A stretch of DNA of 64,000 bases. Origin: Flavobacteriaceae bacterium (GTDB taxonomy: Bacteria > Bacteroidota > Bacteroidia > Flavobacteriales > Flavobacteriaceae). Made by a program: the position numbers and the translations under genes. Below the pieces are notes generated by a model. That model saw nothing but the letters and a program-made list of their open reading frames with translations. It did not search any database and was not told the origin of the DNA. The stretch spans positions 1 to 64,000 of the forward strand of contig JAFMLE010000010.1 in assembly GCA_017852395.1 (NCBI GenBank), in the 5' to 3' direction. Positions 1 through 9,036 of this stretch are shown in pieces (the stretch's first letter is position 1; every line of letters starts with the position of its first letter).

Positions 1-53
1 AGAGCATCTCCCTTTTAAGGAGAGGGTCCTGGGTTCGAGCCCCAGCCAAGTCA
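1..53 (+). tRNA. tRNA-Lys (TTT), 5' end cut by the window
   Basis: The visible part begins near the 3' side of the D arm. It has an anticodon stem TCTCC/GGAGA around a CTTTTAA loop, which gives anticodon TTT, then a T arm with the TTCGAGC loop and the 3' acceptor strand ending with discriminator A at 53. CCA is not encoded. It lies 13 bases before tRNA-Leu on the same strand, so the two are probably one transcript. Confidence 0.93.
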
Positions 54-66
54 CTACTGCCTTTAG

Positions 67-152
67 GCGCACGTGGCGGAATTGGTAGACGCGCTAGGTT
101 GAGGGCCTAGTGGGAGTTAAATCCCGTGGAAGTTCGAGTCTTCTCGTGCGCA
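67..152 (+). tRNA. tRNA-Leu (GAG)
   Basis: The acceptor strands GCGCACG (67-73) and CGTGCGC (145-151) pair perfectly, with discriminator A at 152. The anticodon stem CTAGG/CCTAG encloses TTGAGGG, so the anticodon is GAG at 101-103. The long variable arm is that of a class II tRNA. CCA is not encoded. It follows tRNA-Lys closely. Confidence 0.97.
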
Positions 153-169
153 CTTTCTTTTCTTTTTTA

Positions 170-240
170 GTTTAAGCTTTTGCTTTATTATATTTTTTTT
201 TAACTATATTTGTTTAAGCTTTTATATAGAGTGTTTAGAC
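170..240 (+). repeat. Repeated GTTTAAGCTTTT / TGTTTA elements, possible CarH operator
   Basis: GTTTAAGCTTTT occurs at 170-181 and again at 212-223, exactly 42 bp apart, which is four helical turns. A third related element, TGTTTAGAC, lies at 232-240 just before the start codon. The two full copies overlap the -33 and -7 boxes, so a bound protein would cover the promoter. Related TGTTTA elements recur at 1159-1216 before crtB. That these are operators for the adjacent MerR-type regulator is inference. Confidence 0.45.
179..212 (+). promoter_or_regulatory. Candidate promoter of the carH-crtB-crtZ operon
   Basis: A TTTG at 179-182 and a perfect TATATTTG at 205-212 match the Bacteroidetes -33 and -7 boxes with 22 bp between them, near the upper end of the usual range. 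The predicted start of transcription is near 219, leaving a leader of about 20 bases before the ATG at 242. Copies of the repeat GTTTAAGCTTTT overlap both boxes. Confidence 0.55.
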
Positions 241-241
241 A

Positions 242-1165
242 ATGAAAAGGATTAAAAGCACTTTTTCCATTAAAAACCTTGAGAATATCTCAGGTATCAA
301 ATCCCACACTATAAGGATATGGGAAAAGCGCTATAATTTATTGCAACCTGAACGAACGGATACTAATATTAGACGTTACAGTCTTTCTAGTCTCCAAAAA
401 TTACTCAACGTTACCTTACTCTACAATCACGGGCTCAAAATTTCTAAAATTGCAAAATTAGATGAGGCAGAAATACCGATGCTGGTAAGAGAAATTGCGC
501 TTAAGTCGTCTTCTGAGCAAGTTTCTATCAATGCTTTCAAATTGTCCATGGTCAATTTCGACAGCGTGTTGTTTGATGTAACTTTCGATGAAATCATTGC
601 GCGTACGGACTTTCATTATGCCTTTACCCGAATTTTTCTTCCATTGATGTCCGAATTGGGGATTTTATGGCAAACAGGTGCTATCAGTCCTGCTCACGAG
701 CATTTTATCACCAACCTGGTGAAGCAAAAAATTCATACGCAAACGGAAATTCTTCAACGAAAGCAAAATCCTAAAGACAATAAAAATATTTTTGTTTTGT
801 TTTTACCAGAAGACGAAATTCATGAATTGGCCATCCTTTTTCTTAACTATTTTATTTTGAACAAAGGGTATAAAACCATTTTCTTAGGACAGTCGATAAC
901 TACAGATAGTTTAGAAACGATATTGACCTACAGTACCAATATGAAATTTGTCACCTATCTCACCGTAGAGCCCAATAAGGAAGTGATTGATGACTATTTT
1001 AAAAACTTTCACAAATTGATTCTTGAAAATAGCGATGCAGAGCTTGCCATTCTTGGCCCCCAACAAATCCAACTCGATTTGAGCAAGCTATCACCACAAA
1101 TCAAGACCTTTAGAACCATAGAAGCTTTTGAAGAAACCTACTTCTCCTCCCGCGTTTTTGTTTAA
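242..1165 (+). CDS. CarH/LitR-like MerR-family regulator with B12-binding domain
   Basis: This 307-residue protein has a MerR-type winged helix at about residues 6-75 (IRIWEKRY recognition region) and a C-terminal domain resembling cobalamin-binding sensors. It carries the Wx9EH signature of CarH photoreceptors (W143, E153, H154), which shapes the upper face of adenosylcobalamin, and an ExHxxA version of the DxHxxG motif (E192, H194) that would supply the lower axial histidine. In CarH, light breaks the cobalt-carbon bond, the tetramer falls apart and carotenoid genes are derepressed. The gene precedes crtB and crtZ on the same strand, which fits that role. B12 binding and light response are inferred from motifs only; a B12-independent CarA-like repressor is the alternative. 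Confidence 0.82.
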   Translation: MKRIKSTFSIKNLENISGIKSHTIRIWEKRYNLLQPERTDTNIRRYSLSSLQKLLNVTLLYNHGLKISKIAKLDEAEIPMLVREIALKSSSEQVSINAFKLSMVNFDSVLFDVTFDEIIARTDFHYAFTRIFLPLMSELGILWQTGAISPAHEHFITNLVKQKIHTQTEILQRKQNPKDNKNIFVLFLPEDEIHELAILFLNYFILNKGYKTIFLGQSITTDSLETILTYSTNMKFVTYLTVEPNKEVIDDYFKNFHKLILENSDAELAILGPQQIQLDLSKLSPQIKTFRTIEAFEETYFSSRVFV

Positions 1166-1216
1166 TACTTCTTCTGTTTGTCTAATTTTTTATTACTTTT
1201 ATTAAACTTCTGTTTA
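1159..1216 (+). promoter_or_regulatory. TGTTTA cluster between carH-like gene and crtB
   Basis: Three TGTTTA/TGTTTG elements lie at 1159-1164, 1175-1180 and 1211-1216. The first overlaps the end of the regulator gene and the last ends 14 bases before the crtB ATG. They resemble the elements in the promoter at 170-240, suggesting a second control point for crtB. I see no clear -7 box here, so the genes may also be read from the upstream promoter. Confidence 0.35.
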
Positions 1217-1230
1217 AGTAAAGATTGTGT

Positions 1231-2070
1231 ATGAAAATTTTATTCGACAACGTATCGGAAGCGTTTAGCAAAATGGTGACTCAGAGATATAGCACTTCTT
1301 TTTCTATGGCTACAAATCTTTTGGGCAGTACCATTCGTGCTGATATTTATAACATTTATGGTTTTGTTCGCTTTGCAGATGAGATTGTCGATACGTTTCA
1401 CGACTATCCCAAGCGGGCGTTATTGGATCGGTTTGAACAGGACCTCAACCATGCATTGGAGGACAAAATCAGTCTTAATCCAATTTTGAATGCGTTTCAA
1501 AAAACGGTTCATAAAAATCAAATTGATCGGGATCTAATCGATGCTTTTTTGAAAAGCATGCGATGGGATCTGGACAAGAAAATATACGATACACAAGAAG
1601 ATTATTTGACGTATATCTATGGTTCAGCTGATGTTGTGGGACTTATGTGCCTTAAGGTGTTTGTTCATGGCGATCAAAAACAATACGAAGCATTAAAGCC
1701 GGCAGCCATGGCCCTTGGATCGGCCTTTCAGAAAGTCAATTTTTTGAGGGACCTCAATGCGGATCATGACTTGCTAAACAGAAGTTACTTTCCCGATACG
1801 GACTTAACGCATTTTAACGAAGCCTCAAAAGCCCGAATTATTGAAGAAATTGAACGGGATTTTGAAAAGGCGCTTCCTGGTATTTTTAACCTGCCCAGCG
1901 AAGCAAAGTTTGGCGTTTATACAGCCTATAAATACTATCATAAGCTTTTGACCAAACTCAAAAACACACCTTCTAAAAACATCAAAAGTACCCGAATACG
2001 CGTGCCAAATTATCAAAAAATGGGCGTGTTGGCGCGTTCTTACGTGAAATACCGATTGAACTTATTATAA
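1231..2070 (+). CDS. crtB: Phytoene/squalene synthase family protein (CrtB)
   Basis: This 279-residue protein should join two geranylgeranyl diphosphates to phytoene, the first committed step to carotenoids. Both Asp-rich substrate and Mg-binding motifs are present: DEIVD at residues 50-54 and RDLNAD around D174 and D178. The length is normal. I chose the ATG at 1231 over an in-frame TTG two codons upstream. It is followed after two bases by crtZ. The usual partner phytoene desaturase (crtI), often found between the regulator and crtB in flavobacteria, is absent here and must lie elsewhere if the pathway works. Squalene synthase activity is a less likely alternative given the crtZ neighbour. 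Confidence 0.9.
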   Translation: MKILFDNVSEAFSKMVTQRYSTSFSMATNLLGSTIRADIYNIYGFVRFADEIVDTFHDYPKRALLDRFEQDLNHALEDKISLNPILNAFQKTVHKNQIDRDLIDAFLKSMRWDLDKKIYDTQEDYLTYIYGSADVVGLMCLKVFVHGDQKQYEALKPAAMALGSAFQKVNFLRDLNADHDLLNRSYFPDTDLTHFNEASKARIIEEIERDFEKALPGIFNLPSEAKFGVYTAYKYYHKLLTKLKNTPSKNIKSTRIRVPNYQKMGVLARSYVKYRLNLL

Positions 2071-2072
2071 CT

Positions 2073-2519
2073 ATGTTATCTACTGCCTTATTAATCTTAA
2101 TTTTCTTAGCCACTTTTATCTTTATGGAGGGGGCGGCTTGGTTTAGTCACAAATATATTATGCACGGTTTTTTATGGTCCTTACACAAAGACCATCACAA
2201 AAAAGACCACAAATCGTGGTTTGAACGCAACGATTTCTTTTTTGTCTTTTATGCGTTAATAAGTGCTCTATTTGTTATACTCTGGGGACAAGGCTTCTGG
2301 CCAGGCTTGGCCATAGCGCTTGGTATTTTTGCTTATGGATTTACCTATTTTATGGTGCATGATATTTTTATCCATCAACGTTTTAAACTCTTCAGAAACG
2401 CGGATAGTAAATACGCACGCGGCATCCGAAGAGCGCATAAAATGCATCATAAGAATATTGACAAAGAAGACGGAGAGTGCTTTGGAATGCTATGGGTTCC
2501 GAGAAAGTATTTTAAGTAA
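2073..2519 (+). CDS. crtZ: Beta-carotene hydroxylase (CrtZ-type)
   Basis: This 148-residue membrane di-iron enzyme adds 3-hydroxyl groups to beta-carotene to make zeaxanthin. The four histidine clusters of the fatty acid hydroxylase superfamily are all visible: H26/H31 (HKYIMH), H38/H41/H42 (HKDHH), H96/H101 and H122/H125/H126 (HKMHH). They lie between hydrophobic segments at about residues 3-22, 55-72 and 77-95. The gene begins two bases after crtB, so translation is probably coupled. Its stop lies five bases from the convergent surA stop, leaving no room for a separate terminator. Confidence 0.92.
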   Translation: MLSTALLILIFLATFIFMEGAAWFSHKYIMHGFLWSLHKDHHKKDHKSWFERNDFFFVFYALISALFVILWGQGFWPGLAIALGIFAYGFTYFMVHDIFIHQRFKLFRNADSKYARGIRRAHKMHHKNIDKEDGECFGMLWVPRKYFK

Positions 2520-2524
2520 GCTAC

Positions 2525-3916
2525 CTAATCGTTGTTCTTTAGCCAATTGTTTGTAAAAGTACAATAGCGAGAGTCTTTATTGACATTGACATAGGTTTCT
2601 TCAATCTTTTGAGTAATCCACTTTTGGATCATCTTTAGTTTCTTATCCTTAAGAGCCAACTCTTTTATTTTAATATAGTCTTTCAAAAAATCTGCTGTGT
2701 GCTCTTCAAAGCGGTTGGTCACTTTTAGAATTTTATATTTTTGAGCGCCGGACTGTTCTTCTTCTAAAAGAGGCTTTGAGATTTCATTATCCTCAAGGTA
2801 TCGGATCTGATTGTATAAGACCGGATCGATTTTGGTGAGCTCAAAACGCGTATCTCCCGTCGCAGGATTGATTAGTACCCCTCCGTTGAGTCGGGTTTCT
2901 TTTTCTGTTGAAAATTGAAATGCGGCTTCTTCAAAACTAATTTCATTGTCCACAATACGCTGACGTAATTGCTCTAAAAGTTCTTTGGATTCGCGCAGTT
3001 GCTGCTCATCTATTTTAGGTGTCAGCAAAATATGACGTATGTCAATCTCCTGACCCCTGATTTTTTCTACTTGAAGAATGTGCCAACCAAAGTCGGTTTT
3101 AAAAGGTTCAGAAATCTCTCCTTCTTGAAGGCTAAAGGCTACATCACGAAATTCTTTGGCCATACGAGGGCGCTTGCGATATAGTGTATATTTGCCCCCC
3201 TTGGATCGCGAACCTGGATCTTGAGAATATAAGATGGCTTTGGATGAAAAGCTCAGACCTTTTTCTAAAACATCGGACCGCATGTTTTTCAGCTGATTAA
3301 TAATACGTTCCTCCTCGTCCTTGGAAACTTTTGGTGCCAGAACAATTTGAGCAATTTCCAATTCGGTTCCAAAAACAGGCAAGTCGTATTTGGGAATACT
3401 TTCAAAAAACAAACGCACTTCTTCGGGGGTAACCTCAACATTGCTGACAACCTCTTCTTGCATCATCGATGCCAATTTTTGTGTTTTATTGATCTCGAAT
3501 AATTCTTCTCTGAAACTCATCTGATCGGGCTTGTTGTAGAATTCCAAAACCTTCTCCATGCTTCCGAGTTGTTCTATAAAGTATTCGATGCTTTGATCCA
3601 CATAATCATAGATTTCTTGATCGCTTACCTCCAAACTGTCTTGGATCGCGTGATGTGCATAAAGCTTATCTTCCATCAATTTCCCCAACAATTCACAACG
3701 GCTGATACTTTTGGTAGAAATTCCTTGAGACTCCATTTCCATGATGGTCTTATCAATGTCCGAGTCCAAAATGACAAAATCACCAACTACAGAGGCAACG
3801 CCATCAATTTTTACACGATTGGATTGCTGTCCATAGACTCCTAATCCTTGGAAAAACAAAAGAAAAAGGAACAATGTCTTACTGATAAAATTCAACTTTT
3901 TTGGTCTTAATAGCAT
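2525..3916 (-). CDS. surA: SurA-like periplasmic peptidyl-prolyl isomerase with two parvulin domains
   Basis: This 463-residue secreted protein probably escorts outer-membrane proteins through the periplasm. A signal peptide (hydrophobic stretch at about 13-27) ends near GVYGQ. A SurA N-terminal chaperone region follows to about residue 175. Two parvulin-type domains come next, at roughly 180-290 (GWHILQVEKI) and 292-395 (IDIRHILL). This layout matches SurA. The start overlaps the upstream gene by 38 bases and there is no other Met for about 60 residues, so I keep the ATG at 3916; the signal peptide supports it. Confidence 0.86.
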   Translation of the reverse strand: MLLRPKKLNFISKTLFLFLLFFQGLGVYGQQSNRVKIDGVASVVGDFVILDSDIDKTIMEMESQGISTKSISRCELLGKLMEDKLYAHHAIQDSLEVSDQEIYDYVDQSIEYFIEQLGSMEKVLEFYNKPDQMSFREELFEINKTQKLASMMQEEVVSNVEVTPEEVRLFFESIPKYDLPVFGTELEIAQIVLAPKVSKDEEERIINQLKNMRSDVLEKGLSFSSKAILYSQDPGSRSKGGKYTLYRKRPRMAKEFRDVAFSLQEGEISEPFKTDFGWHILQVEKIRGQEIDIRHILLTPKIDEQQLRESKELLEQLRQRIVDNEISFEEAAFQFSTEKETRLNGGVLINPATGDTRFELTKIDPVLYNQIRYLEDNEISKPLLEEEQSGAQKYKILKVTNRFEEHTADFLKDYIKIKELALKDKKLKMIQKWITQKIEETYVNVNKDSRYCTFTNNWLKNND

Positions 3917-4763
3917 CTTGAATTATTTCGTTATCAAACTGGCGCAAAAAGGCCAATTTTCGTTGATTGAGAATGATATTTTTAATGGTAGTCGCAACAT
4001 ACGGATAAGGAGCGGTGGCTCCGGGCTCTAATAGGTCTTTTACGAAGAGCAAATATACCTCTAAACTGTCCTGAATTTCAAAAAATTGTGATTTTTTTAA
4101 AAATCTCGTAAAGTTGTTTGCATCGTCTAATGCTAGCTGTTTACGTAGATTGTCTTGGGGTTGCCAAAGTGTATCATTGAGTTGAAATGAAGAAAATTGG
4201 AAGGATAGTGAATCCAAATTTACCTGATCTAAAGAATCAAATCTTCGGATGCTTCTTCTCAGCTGGTTGAGCTCAACATTTTCGATTGGTACCTTTATAT
4301 AACGATATTGACAAATCGGCTCTTTAAGTCGGAATATTACCGGATTTTGTTCATAAAAATCTTGCATTTGTTCCGTATCGACAAGCGTATCTAAGCGATT
4401 CGAAATGATGTTTTCTTTATAGGTCTGGGCATACAAATCTATTCGATATTGATCGATTAGGGTTTCGAGTTGTTGCTTTTTAGTAACTGTTGTATTGATT
4501 TGAGATAATTCATATAAAAGTTTTTTTCGTGCCCAATTACTGATGTAAGCTTGCGCCTTAATGGAACTATCTTGAGGCGTACTGTATCCCTCAATCGCTT
4601 TAGAAAGCTCTGAACTGTATAAAAAAGAATTTTCTACTCTTGCTATTGGCCGATCGGCTCCAGTTTGCAACTGATCACAACGATACACAGCTCCCAATAG
4701 AAAACTTCCAATCACTATAAATTGTATCAGAATTTTATAATTTATTTTAAATAAGTTTTGCAA
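3879..4763 (-). CDS. SurA-associated periplasmic protein, parvulin-like chaperone without PPIase domain
   Basis: The 294-residue product has an N-terminal hydrophobic helix (about 10-27) ending in VYRC, which is not a good lipobox, so it may be membrane anchored or secreted. The rest is charged and helical and resembles the N-terminal chaperone segment of SurA-type proteins (TEQMQDFYEQNP), without a recognisable parvulin core. It overlaps surA by 38 bases, which suggests coupled translation and a shared job in envelope protein folding. The only plausible start is TTG at 4763. I do not recognise a named family and the function is inferred from context. Confidence 0.7.
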   Translation of the reverse strand: MQNLFKINYKILIQFIVIGSFLLGAVYRCDQLQTGADRPIARVENSFLYSSELSKAIEGYSTPQDSSIKAQAYISNWARKKLLYELSQINTTVTKKQQLETLIDQYRIDLYAQTYKENIISNRLDTLVDTEQMQDFYEQNPVIFRLKEPICQYRYIKVPIENVELNQLRRSIRRFDSLDQVNLDSLSFQFSSFQLNDTLWQPQDNLRKQLALDDANNFTRFLKKSQFFEIQDSLEVYLLFVKDLLEPGATAPYPYVATTIKNIILNQRKLAFLRQFDNEIIQDAIKTKKVEFYQ

Positions 4764-4917
4764 CGTAAAATTTTTAAAATATTGTTTAAAATGTTAACAA
4801 CCGTTTAATAAAATATTTTTTAAATATTTAATATACTGATTTTCAATGCATTAAATTGTTAATAAAGTTTTCGTTTTATTAAAAAATACCCTAACTTGCA
4901 CATGTAAATACATCGTT

Positions 4918-5253
4918 TTGAAATCGTTTATTTGCCTTTTATGTATCTTCTTAATGAATTCTCCCATCATGGGGGCTTGGGTTCTACCGACTAAAAATAA
5001 TCAAAATTTAACTTTTGAGATACTTGACAAACCGCAAATTGTCTATCAAAACAATGTGTTGTTTATTTATGGTCTCAACGGAATTGGATCGGTTGAAGTT
5101 TTTTCACTGATTGGAAATAAAGTCGGTCACTTTAACAACGTGAACCTTCGAGAAGCTGCTTTAGAGCTTTCATTGGTCAAAAACAATCTCTATATCATCC
5201 GAATCGTAATGGACGACGGAAGTGTCAAAACCTTTAAGATTAGAGCCTCCTAA
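4918..5253 (+). CDS. Small secreted protein resembling a lone T9SS C-terminal sorting domain
   Basis: This 111-residue protein has a signal peptide (cleavage near IMGAW) followed by about 85 residues. Their tail resembles the Por-secretion (type A) C-terminal domain: VEVFSLIGNKVG, then a Leu-rich turn, NLYIIRIVMDDG, and a final strand with KTFKIRAS. In such domains a YxxxGK strand, a GxYxxR/K strand and a terminal basic motif are typical. Here there is almost no cargo in front. The start is TTG at 4918; no in-frame ATG lies upstream. It is divergent from the SurA-associated gene and convergent with guaB, six bases away. It could be a decoy, a self-anchored surface peptide or a decayed T9SS substrate. 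Confidence 0.65.
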   Translation: MKSFICLLCIFLMNSPIMGAWVLPTKNNQNLTFEILDKPQIVYQNNVLFIYGLNGIGSVEVFSLIGNKVGHFNNVNLREAALELSLVKNNLYIIRIVMDDGSVKTFKIRAS

Positions 5254-5259
5254 CTTCGA

Positions 5260-6758
<1,499 letters not shown>

Positions 6759-6783
6759 CGCAATTAAATCCGATTATAAACCG

Positions 6784-7281
6784 CTATTTGCGCCACCAAA
6801 TTTCATAGCAAACAACCGCAACGCCCAAAACATAGGCGAGTGTCATCAAAACTCCAGAAAGGGCGACCACGTAAGTCCAGAATAAACTTCCAAGCCAAAC
6901 ACCCAATAAGCCCCCAAAGGTCAATAAAATCGAAACAAAAGGTTCTATTGTCAAAACGGCCTTTAACCATATGGGTGCCTGGGTTTGCCAAATCAAGAGT
7001 CCTAACAGGAAAAAAATAAAACCAATCGACAATACATGGGTATGAATGATGGTAAGCATTTCACGACTGCTTTTTTCAAATTTTAAAACCGTTGCATTAG
7101 GATCATTTTCGTTGCCTTGGTAATTTTCGGCAATCCCCTTGGGGGATGTACTATCGGTTTGAGCCACAAAAGCCAGACCTGTAAAATAACCAACACTTAG
7201 AATGAGCAAAAAAGCAGTTAGAAATATCTTTATCTCCTTGCTTAATGTTGACAAAAAGAGGTTTTTAATCAGACGACTCAT
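6784..7281 (-). CDS. Membrane protein with four helices, partner of FMN-binding protein
   Basis: The 165-residue product has hydrophobic segments at about 18-38, 76-97, 103-128 and 131-160, with a soluble loop of about 35 residues after the first. The second helix begins with HTHVLSIGF, and two closely spaced histidines at a membrane face could be haem or quinone-site ligands. The start overlaps the end of the FMN-binding gene by 17 bases, so the two are translationally coupled. I do not recognise the family. The context suggests a membrane redox partner that passes electrons to or from the flavin protein. Confidence 0.72.
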   Translation of the reverse strand: MSRLIKNLFLSTLSKEIKIFLTAFLLILSVGYFTGLAFVAQTDSTSPKGIAENYQGNENDPNATVLKFEKSSREMLTIIHTHVLSIGFIFFLLGLLIWQTQAPIWLKAVLTIEPFVSILLTFGGLLGVWLGSLFWTYVVALSGVLMTLAYVLGVAVVCYEIWWRK

Positions 7282-7816
7282 GAAGTATATTTTGGTTTTT
7301 TAAAAACGAAAATACCACATTGACTGATTGGGTCATCGAGCGGACAGAGATTGTTGCACCAGAAATTCCGCTAACACTTTCTCCAACTTGAAACTGCGTA
7401 TTTAGAGGCTTTTCATAAAATTGAGACAGCCAACGTTTGCTAGAAATTTCTCCCCCATAATCTTCGCGGTAAATCAAGATTTTGGCTTTTATCAAGACAA
7501 AATTTTGATCCAGTATCAAGAGATAATCAAACGTATCTGTTCGACTAGGGGCCACCCCATAAAAAGCATACCCCAAAGACTTTGAGTTGTCCATGATCTC
7601 AAATAAACGCCCTTGTACCAAAAATGGGGATTTGATTTGAGTTTCGGGGGCGTCTATCCGTGTTTCTAAAACAAAATCTGAGGAATCATAAAATTTTGAG
7701 ACTTCTTTTTCTATTTTTTTAATGATATGTGCTGGCAAATCGGACGCATTTTCATCAACACCAAAACGCTCCTTTAAGGGTAACATAAATAAGATCAACC
7801 ATACAATCCGCATCAT
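7265..7816 (-). CDS. FMN-binding domain protein with SGAT flavinylation motif
   Basis: This 183-residue protein begins with a short hydrophobic segment and contains an FMN_bind domain ending in SGAT at residues 152-155. In NqrC- and RnfG-like proteins this motif carries covalently bound FMN added by ApbE. No ApbE is in the window. It sits between a porin gene (18 bases upstream) and a four-helix membrane protein that overlaps its end. Flavinylated proteins of this kind take part in electron transfer outside the cytoplasm. The substrate or acceptor is unknown. Confidence 0.82.
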   Translation of the reverse strand: MMRIVWLILFMLPLKERFGVDENASDLPAHIIKKIEKEVSKFYDSSDFVLETRIDAPETQIKSPFLVQGRLFEIMDNSKSLGYAFYGVAPSRTDTFDYLLILDQNFVLIKAKILIYREDYGGEISSKRWLSQFYEKPLNTQFQVGESVSGISGATISVRSMTQSVNVVFSFLKNQNILHESSD

Positions 7817-7834
7817 TTTGTTGTTTTTAAAAAT

Positions 7835-9007
7835 TTAGAACCATACTCCAAGTCCTACATTAAACTGATTTTGTTTTTGATTTCCTGCAGTTGCTTTGTT
7901 TTGATAATCTACTTTAAAAACCGTCCCTTGTGAGAGGTGATAGCTCCAACCGAAGGTCCATTCTTTCCGATGAAAATTTGGATTTGGAGACAATGCTCCT
8001 GCCACAGCGTCATGCGTGTTGAAATTTTCATACCTAAGAAAAGTCACTAAACGCTGGCGATTGACCAGTGGCAATACGTTATAGGCAATTTCTGTGTAAT
8101 ACCCTTTTAGCGCACTTCCCAAATCACTGCCTGTTTGTTGGTTATACACTGCAGTATCGGAAAGGTTCGCATAAATCCATTGACCACGAGCAGCCCATTT
8201 ACGATGATTGTACCTAAAATCGGCACCGATCATAGAAACACCGATTATTGTTCCCAATTCTGGTGCTTCTTCTACCGCTTGGGTCTTACCAAAATATCCC
8301 GATAGCCCCAATCGAAGTCCGGGGACCCCATAGTAATCAAATTTGGCAGAATAATTTATGTGATCCAAAGTAGATTGGGCGCCTTTTTGTCGTCCGCCTC
8401 GCAATCCACTGCTACCGCTCAAAGTACCCTTTGAACCATCATAGGACAAAAAACCATTGAAAAGATATGCTTGGTAGCGCATCGACCACGCATCAATACG
8501 ACCAGCGACCCCCAATCCCATTTCTCTCCATGTGGTCGGTACCAGCTTATTGTCCAAACTTGGACGCTCTACACCGTTGAAGGTGGTGGGTTCATGATAT
8601 TCATTGATAATCCCCATGGGAACCAGCATCAAACCACCGCGGATATTTAAACCGTTGGACACCGCATAATTGACAAATGCTTGCTCCACATAGACTTCTT
8701 TGACATGTTCGTACTCAATTTCTGTAACAAATTGAACACGTTCATCAAACTTATACCCAAATAATAATACCAAACGCTGAATGTCCATCTCACCATCTTC
8801 CTTCGTTGGCTGATTGTAGGTGGCCTCTGCATAGCCACCCAAAGTAACCCCGGCAGGGATGCCTTGTAGGTTTTGTAAAATTCTTTGATAACCGTTGATT
8901 TGCAATTGTATGCTATCTGATAAGGTGGTGTAGGGCGTATTAGAAGTTTGTGCATTTAGGTTAAAAGTGAGAAATAACAGTGCGATTGCAGGGGCTAATT
9001 TTTGCAT
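7835..9007 (-). CDS. Porin-like outer-membrane protein (phosphate-selective porin O/P type)
   Basis: The 390-residue product has a signal peptide (MQKLAPAIALLFLTFNLNAQ) and a run of alternating amphipathic strands rich in Tyr, Trp and Gly. It ends in the aromatic NVGLGVWF, a typical last barrel strand. A short region after the signal could form a coiled coil (IQLQINGYQRI). It resembles the OprO/OprP-like porins of Bacteroidetes. It is the first gene of an operon with the FMN-binding and four-helix membrane proteins and has a strong promoter at 9037-9067. The transported solute is unknown. Confidence 0.82.
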   Translation of the reverse strand: MQKLAPAIALLFLTFNLNAQTSNTPYTTLSDSIQLQINGYQRILQNLQGIPAGVTLGGYAEATYNQPTKEDGEMDIQRLVLLFGYKFDERVQFVTEIEYEHVKEVYVEQAFVNYAVSNGLNIRGGLMLVPMGIINEYHEPTTFNGVERPSLDNKLVPTTWREMGLGVAGRIDAWSMRYQAYLFNGFLSYDGSKGTLSGSSGLRGGRQKGAQSTLDHINYSAKFDYYGVPGLRLGLSGYFGKTQAVEEAPELGTIIGVSMIGADFRYNHRKWAARGQWIYANLSDTAVYNQQTGSDLGSALKGYYTEIAYNVLPLVNRQRLVTFLRYENFNTHDAVAGALSPNPNFHRKEWTFGWSYHLSQGTVFKVDYQNKATAGNQKQNQFNVGLGVWF

Positions 9008-9036
9008 TTATTTAGATTTAATAAAAATTATATTTG

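Noticed and set aside
1166-1230. Remnant of crtI between the regulator and crtB
   Set aside because: The gap is only 65 bases and in no frame shows a dinucleotide-binding motif or other CrtI sequence.
2320-2556. Alternative frame overlapping crtZ
   Set aside because: The four histidine motifs of CrtZ settle the real frame.
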